A stretch of DNA of 5,790 nucleotides, taken from JAULZV01 sp964401885 (GTDB taxonomy: Bacteria > Patescibacteriota > Minisyncoccia > Phycocordibacterales > JAACPR01). The notes below the pieces were generated by a model. It did not search any database and had not been told where the DNA came from. It saw only the letters and a list, made by a program, of their open reading frames with translations. Both the position numbers and the translations under genes were made by a program. Below are positions 5,248 to 5,790 of the stretch, one piece after another; the first letter of the stretch is position 1, and each line of letters begins with the position of its first letter. The stretch spans positions 1 to 5,790 of the forward strand of contig CAYOAC010000040.1 in the NCBI GenBank assembly GCA_964401885.1, written 5' to 3'.

Positions 5248-5377
5248 GTTCAATTAACTCTATGTGATGCTTAACTAATCACTTTTCATTAAATCACAGC
5301 ACCCAATCCTCTCTTCTTTACACCTTTCAATAACTCCCACTTCTCAAACACCCATTGTTCTAAATGGTTCCAAGTTT
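5248..5377. repeat. Direct repeat, copy A
   Basis: The left end, GTTCAATTAA at 5248, recurs at 5661, and the right block 5321-5377 recurs at 5734-5790, both offset by exactly 413 bp. The right blocks differ at only a few positions; the middle ~60 bp has diverged without a length change. The repeat starts in the T-rich tail of the preceding plus-strand terminator and carries the end of a minus-strand reading frame. Confidence 0.85.
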
Positions 5378-5405
5378 TTCGCATGATGTCCACAATATTT
5401 GACAT
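5289..5405 (-). pseudogene. Fragment of a repeated small reading frame (copy A)
   Basis: A minus-strand frame of 38 aa from ATG 5405 (or 31 aa from ATG 5384) to TAA 5289. Its core, WNHLEQWVFEKWELLKGV, is nearly identical to the frame in copy B (H/Q and V/I changes plus a silent Leu change), which suggests the block was selected as protein. The C-termini differ. No Shine-Dalgarno precedes either ATG, and the 5' end runs into the promoter of the 38-aa gene, so this is most likely the 3' remnant of a duplicated gene. A genuine micro-protein cannot be excluded. Confidence 0.45.
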
Positions 5406-5427
5406 ATATTTATATATATGTTATACT
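5399..5427 (+). promoter_or_regulatory. Strong promoter of the 38-aa membrane protein
   Basis: A perfect TTGACA (5399-5404), a 17-bp spacer ending in TGT (extended -10) and TATACT (5422-5427) make this the closest match to consensus in the window. The start is expected near 5434, giving a ~50-nt A-rich leader. It overlaps the 5' end of the copy-A minus-strand frame. Confidence 0.8.
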
Positions 5428-5482
5428 ATTTATAAGTAGTTTTATAGGAAACAACAACAAACAAAGAAATTGGAGAACTGAA

Positions 5483-5599
5483 ATGAACATATATTTTTCT
5501 ATTTTGGCAGTATTTGCTCTCGCATCAATCGTTTGGCTTCTCGAAGATATCCGTAGGGACATTCGAAGGATTGCCGATGCGCTGAAAAAAAAGAAATGA
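5483..5599 (+). CDS. 38-aa single-pass membrane micro-protein
   Basis: A 38-residue protein with one hydrophobic helix (about residues 3-20, IYFSILAVFALASIVWLL) and a charged amphipathic tail (EDIRRDIRRIADAL) ending in KKKK. By the positive-inside rule the tail faces the cytoplasm. The ATG at 5483 follows GGAG (5472-5475) by 7 nt; the longer in-frame TTG start at 5399 is rejected because it coincides with the -35 box. It has its own near-consensus promoter and a terminator overlapping the stop, so it is an autonomous, probably well-expressed unit. The shape fits small membrane regulators, holin-like phage proteins or type I toxins, and I cannot choose among them. It sits between two direct repeats. 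Confidence 0.72.
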   Translation: MNIYFSILAVFALASIVWLLEDIRRDIRRIADALKKKK

Positions 5600-5655
5600 G
5601 ACCTTCATGAGACTGACCTTCAAAAGGTTCCTCTCACGAAGGTCTTTCTCATTTT
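5599..5655 (+). terminator. Terminator of the 38-aa gene
   Basis: A long stem starts within the stop codon: AGACCTTC (5599-5606) with GAAGGTCT (5638-5645), then TGAGA (5608-5612) with TCTCA (5632-5636), then CCTT/AAGG around a CAA loop (5617-5627), followed by TTCTCATTTT. It is unusually long and multi-tiered for a micro-protein gene. Confidence 0.85.
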
Positions 5656-5660
5656 ATACG

Positions 5661-5790
5661 GTTCAATTAAATCCCCGTACTTATTACTCTTCCTCACTTT
5701 ATTTAAAAACAACATCTAACTCCCTATTCCCCACACCTTTCAATAACTCCCACTTCTCAAATATCCATTGTTCCAACTGGTTCCAACTTT
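5661..5790. repeat. Direct repeat, copy B (runs to window edge)
   Basis: Second copy of the 5248-5377 repeat, 413 bp downstream, in the same position relative to a plus-strand terminator. It may extend past the end of the window, so its true right boundary is unknown. Confidence 0.85.
5699..5790 (-). CDS. 3' end of a minus-strand gene sharing its core with copy A (partial)
   Basis: The frame is open from the window edge to TAA at 5699-5701. It contains WNQLEQWIFEKWELLKGV, then GNRELDVVFK. The start lies outside the window. The Trp/Glu-rich amphipathic core is shared with the copy-A frame, and most differences fall at third or conservative positions. I do not recognise the family. It converges on the 38-aa gene, with the terminator at 5599-5655 between them. 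Confidence 0.45.
   Translation of the reverse strand, partial: SWNQLEQWIFEKWELLKGVGNRELDVVFK

Noticed and set aside
5248..5257. Integron attC core in the repeats
   Set aside because: GTTCAAT does not fit the GTTRRRY core and no paired imperfect palindrome typical of attC is seen.

Overview
This is an AT-rich bacterial window. It holds a trans-translation (ribosome rescue) locus next to the membrane protease gene ftsH, followed by a stretch of unrecognised accessory genes. The compact layout, the near-leaderless housekeeping genes, the long non-standard tmRNA tag and the protein style suggest a Patescibacteria/Parcubacteria-like (CPR) or similar uncultured low-GC bacterium. That assignment is inference, because no marker in the window settles it.

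Layout: (1) 31-1998, minus strand, ftsH, the membrane AAA+ zinc protease. (2) 2093-2644, minus strand, an unrecognised four-helix membrane protein with its own promoter and a strong terminator before ftsH. (3) 2702-3148, plus strand, smpB, divergent from (2), ending at a terminator near 3209-3236. (4) About 3262-3474, minus strand, a well-delimited transcription unit with a consensus promoter and a 16-bp-stem terminator but no convincing protein; I propose an undescribed structured small RNA. (5) 3635-4012, plus strand, ssrA (tmRNA), one-piece, with CCA encoded. Its promoter is divergent from that of the small RNA and the two -35 hexamers lie on the same bases. (6) 4274-5169, a two-gene operon of unknown function behind a leader with a long hairpin. 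(7) 5248-5790, two copies of a ~130-bp direct repeat 413 bp apart, flanking a 38-aa one-helix membrane protein that has a near-perfect promoter and its own terminator. Each repeat carries the end of a related minus-strand reading frame.

How the parts fit: SmpB delivers tmRNA to stalled ribosomes, tmRNA appends a degradation tag, and FtsH is one of the proteases known to destroy tagged proteins, so the first half of the window reads as a quality-control neighbourhood. The predicted tag is unusual: 23 codons, ending in AYAKA rather than ALAA, with a hairpin inside the tag frame. ftsH and smpB both have a TATAAT box 7 nt before the ATG and no Shine-Dalgarno, whereas the first accessory-operon gene (4274) and the 38-aa gene have 5' leaders and Shine-Dalgarno sequences. 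The region 3' of ssrA, a classic insertion site for mobile DNA, is less AT-rich and looks acquired, but no integrase or att duplication is visible in the window.
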